DNA of 64,000 nucleotides from NCBI GenBank assembly GCA_038400315.1, contig CP151667.1, positions 4,785,174 to 4,849,173 on the forward strand, read 5' to 3'. The stretch is from Isosphaeraceae bacterium EP7. Lineage in GTDB: Bacteria; Planctomycetota; Planctomycetia; Isosphaerales; Isosphaeraceae. This document shows positions 63,460 to 64,000 of the stretch, one piece after another. The notes beneath the pieces were generated by a model. The model searched no databases, was not told the DNA's origin, and was given only the letters and a program-made list of their open reading frames with translations. A program made the translations under genes and the position numbers. Numbering within the stretch: the stretch's first letter is position 1; every line of letters starts with the position of its first letter.

Positions 63460-64000
63460 TCCATTGCCTGAGTGTGTTGGCGGGGATCCCCAGCGATTTC
63501 TCGGCGGGAGCCGGTCCACCAAGGCGGCTGACCGAGTAGCAACGCCAAAGGTCATCCCAGACCGGCAGCGGGATCGTCGGCCTCGACGAGGCGGGGGCTC
63601 GGGCCGATTCGACCGCCTTCCAGACCAACGGAAGTTCCGACTCGAAGAGCGTCTCCGCGAGGAGTTCTGCCTCTGACGGCGGGATGGAGAGCCCCTTGGC
63701 CAACATCTTCGCCGCCAGCGATCGGAGTCGCCTGGACCACTCATTTGTGGGCGTGCTGCTCGCCTCGGGGAAAGAGGAGATCGCCCCGACCCGGACTGTA
63801 GTAGGTGCGGGCGCCGGGTTCGAGTTGAGGGTCAGCGAGGGGCGGACCAGATCCCAGGTGAGCAGATCGGTCTCTCGGGCATGGCGATAGATCGAGCGTT
63901 CGATGACATTGCGAAGCTCACGGCTGTTGCTCTCGGCGAAGTCCTGGTTTTTCAGGCCTTCGATCGTGTCATCCGCCAGCTCGATGTCGACCCGCAGCTC
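63437..64000 (-). CDS. Sigma-54-type AAA+ transcriptional regulator, C-terminal part (5' end outside window)
   Basis: 187 codons of the 3' end are visible, reading in from the right edge without a start. The segment FAESNSRELRNVIERSIYRH is the C-terminal subdomain of a sigma-54 AAA+ activator. It is followed by a Pro/Ser linker, LAKGLSIPPSEAELLAETLF and a region ending in SLGIPANTLRQWINDRES, which resembles a Fis-type helix-turn-helix. The AAA+ core with Walker motifs and GAFTGA lies beyond the window. It is convergent with the histidine kinase, overlapping 23 bases. Whether these two are a pair is an inference. Confidence 0.8.
   Translation of the reverse strand, partial: ELRVDIELADDTIEGLKNQDFAESNSRELRNVIERSIYRHARETDLLTWDLVRPSLTLNSNPAPAPTTVRVGAISSFPEASSTPTNEWSRRLRSLAAKMLAKGLSIPPSEAELLAETLFESELPLVWKAVESARAPASSRPTIPLPVWDDLWRCYSVSRLGGPAPAEKSLGIPANTLRQWINDRESR

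Noticed and set aside
1-64000. CRISPR arrays, insertion sequences, tRNA or rRNA genes
   Set aside because: None was recognised in the sequence by eye on either strand.

Overview
The window reads as a chromosomal segment of a high-GC planctomycete, most likely of the Isosphaeraceae type. The evidence is the high GC content (not computed), dispersed pathway genes, and three copies of the planctomycete N-terminal motif R-x(n)-LE-x-R-x-L-L/M (26.6 kb, 34.2 kb, 42.3 kb). Most genes are housekeeping or conserved hypotheticals. I saw no rRNA, tRNA, CRISPR array, insertion sequence or integrase.

Layout. 0-8.1 kb: an NtrC-type regulator cut by the left edge with its overlapping histidine kinase, a PfkB sugar kinase, ftsH, trxB, and csrA convergent with a PhoB-type regulator. 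8.3-10.8 kb: a small unknown protein with a clear terminator, a ROK sugar kinase and a GmhA-like SIS isomerase. 10.9-15.8 kb: three plus-strand envelope proteins. 15.9-25.4 kb (minus strand): a CvpA-like membrane protein, a membrane-anchored PilB/GspE-type ATPase, PilT, HisF, a DinG-type helicase, a ThiS-ThiG fusion and a Wzy/O-antigen-ligase-like protein. 25.7-29.9 kb: a 59-residue protein, a sigma-like protein with a planctomycete surface-type motif, a D-threonine-aldolase-like enzyme, a Gfo/Idh/MocA oxidoreductase and a small membrane protein. 29.9-33.9 kb: an argB-argD-argF-rph run.

34.1-36.9 kb holds a large exported-protein gene that now carries two frameshifts and an in-frame stop, so it is called a pseudogene. 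37-49.4 kb holds a DUF1570-type protein, rpsR, two SDR enzymes, an HTH protein, an intact motif-bearing exported protein, an AsmA-like protein, aroC-purC and a membrane glycosyltransferase-like protein. 49.4-51.6 kb is a two-gene unit with a type III secretion/flagellar C-ring-like protein (SctQ/FliM-FliN family) standing outside any secretion cluster. 51.8-54.0 kb carries ilvN, ilvC and a ferredoxin.

The most coherent accessory system is at 54.1-60.4 kb. A full-length cyanophycin synthetase is divergent from an ABC exporter fused to a PH-like domain and a zinc ribbon, which overlaps a DUF1854 gene by four bases. This is followed by a membrane-anchored periplasmic-binding-like protein translationally coupled to a histidine kinase (60.5-63.5 kb), convergent with the C-terminal part of a sigma-54-type regulator cut by the right edge.
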